Below the pieces are notes generated by a model. The model was given only the letters and a program-made list of their open reading frames with translations. It had not been told where the DNA came from and made no database searches. From assembly GCA_964578485.1 (NCBI GenBank), contig CAZODA010000069.1, positions 1 through 14,780 of the forward strand: a stretch of DNA of 14,780 bases. Reading direction: 5' to 3'. This document shows, one piece after another, positions 14,465 through 14,780 of the stretch. Numbering within the stretch: the stretch's first letter is position 1; each line of letters opens with the position of its first letter. Source of the stretch: CAZODA01 sp964578485 (GTDB taxonomy: Bacteria > Bacteroidota > Bacteroidia > Bacteroidales > Marinilabiliaceae). Position numbers and translations under genes: made by a program.

Positions 14465-14504
14465 CTCCCCTTTTGAAGGGGAGCTGTCCGAAGGACTGAG
14501 GGGT
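14465..14504 (+). repeat. Two-hairpin element, right copy
   Basis: CTCCCCTT (14465-14472) pairs with AAGGGGAG (14476-14483). GTCC (14486-14489) pairs with GGAC (14493-14496) around GAA, and GAGGGGT follows. Spacing equals that of the copy at 187-222, whose second stem is GATC/GATC. The long outer arms of the left copy are absent here. Confidence 0.75.
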
Positions 14505-14523
14505 TTTTGACCTATTACAACGA

Positions 14524-14563
14524 ATTAGCAGATTAATTAATTAGTTAATTAGAAGATTAGAAA
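14524..14563. repeat. Octamer array ATTAGNNN, inverted relative to the left flank
   Basis: Five units beginning ATTAG or ATTAA start at 14524, 14532, 14540, 14548 and 14556, exactly eight bases apart. ATTAG is the reverse complement of the CTAAT that starts the left array (674-721). AATTACG-type repeats with a shorter period follow to about 14620. Confidence 0.7.
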
Positions 14564-14631
14564 ATCAATTACGAATCTTCAATTACGAATTACGAATTAG
14601 TTGATTCAATTACAAATTAAAAAGATGAAAC

Positions 14632-14712
14632 TCGAAACTTGGTTGTTTTGAGCGTAGCGAAATCCCGCCTATCACCGGTAGGTGGTAGGCGGGAGAGCGA
14701 AGTCGAAACGCC
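14632..14712. repeat. Composite repeat, right copy with a different central palindrome
   Basis: This is the inverted match of 512-587, with the same flanks, TCGAAACT, GGTTGTTTTGAGCGTAGCG and GGGAGAGCGAAGTCGAAACG. The centre is a 14-pair hairpin, TCCCGCCTATCACC (14663-14676) with GGTGGTAGGCGGGA (14681-14694) around GGTA, containing one T-G pair. The left copy has the TCGGCAAGCCTCG loop in that place. Confidence 0.8.
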
Positions 14713-14739
14713 CTAATTAAAAATGTGTAATCGGCAAAT

Positions 14740-14773
14740 AAAAACCCGCATATTTTGGCAATTAGACTTCCCC
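14740..14773 (+). repeat. Direct repeat, copy 2
   Basis: The second copy of the segment at 14427-14460, running into CCCCACTATGT at the window edge. It may continue beyond the window as a further copy of the two-hairpin element, which follows copy 1 after a few bases. Confidence 0.5.
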
Positions 14774-14780
14774 ACTATGT

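Larger units (their letters stand above)
14345..14780. other. Repeat-rich non-coding tract (right flank)
   Basis: No gene is supported. The tract contains, in order, an ATCAGT-type short-motif stretch (14342-14374), a 20-base palindrome with T-run, and a direct-repeat segment. These are followed by the two-hairpin element, an octamer array, AATTACG-type repeats, the composite inverted copy and a second direct-repeat segment. It mirrors the left flank in composition, with the octamer array and composite element inverted. Confidence 0.75.

Overview
The window looks like chromosomal DNA from a member of the Bacteroidota, probably an uncultured or environmental Bacteroidales/Marinilabiliales-type organism (lineage is inference). 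The coding DNA is AT-rich, starts generally lack Shine-Dalgarno sites, and there is a large OmpA protein with PD40-type propeller motifs and carboxypeptidase-like regulatory domains. There are also a DUF5723-type outer-membrane protein, a lipoprotein with acidic residues after the lipidated cysteine, and a ferrochelatase with an internal four-cysteine segment. No tRNA, rRNA, CRISPR array, transposase or phage gene was seen.

Layout: positions 1-1080 are a non-coding island, visibly GC-richer than the genes, packed with hairpin-forming repeats and octamer tandem arrays. Then come a secreted acidic protein with five Trp-Met motifs (+, 1081-1590) and, convergent to it, a cytoplasmic peroxiredoxin-like/thioredoxin-family protein (-, 1645-2226). 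Divergent from the latter is ferrochelatase hemH (+, 2395-3429), which is followed by a long hairpin. Next is a glycogen/maltodextrin breakdown pair, glgX (+, 3755-5887) and malQ (+, 6079-7617). An unrecognised 200-residue protein lies on the minus strand (7669-8271). Divergent from it is a three-gene cell-envelope cluster: an OmpA-type periplasmic protein (8582-11059), a lipoprotein (11138-12859) and a predicted beta-barrel (12905-14344). The window closes with a second repeat-rich tract (14345-14780).

How the genes work together: GlgX removes alpha-1,6 branches and MalQ redistributes the released malto-oligosaccharides, so the pair makes a coherent cytoplasmic glycogen/maltodextrin module. 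The last three genes read as one transcription unit. They combine a peptidoglycan-binding OmpA domain, a propeller and repeat scaffold, a lipoprotein that is possibly surface-exposed, and an outer-membrane barrel. The domain order of the OmpA protein is that of PorE of the type IX secretion system, but it carries three regulatory domains and no lipobox, so the cluster may be a related but separate envelope complex.

The most interesting signals outside genes are the flanking repeats. Three hairpins share an identical 13-base core while their arms change in complementary pairs. A two-hairpin element occurs on both sides with a compensatory stem change. A roughly 76-81 base composite and an octamer array occur in inverted orientation on the two sides of the gene block. 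All calls come from reading the sequence; no database search was possible.
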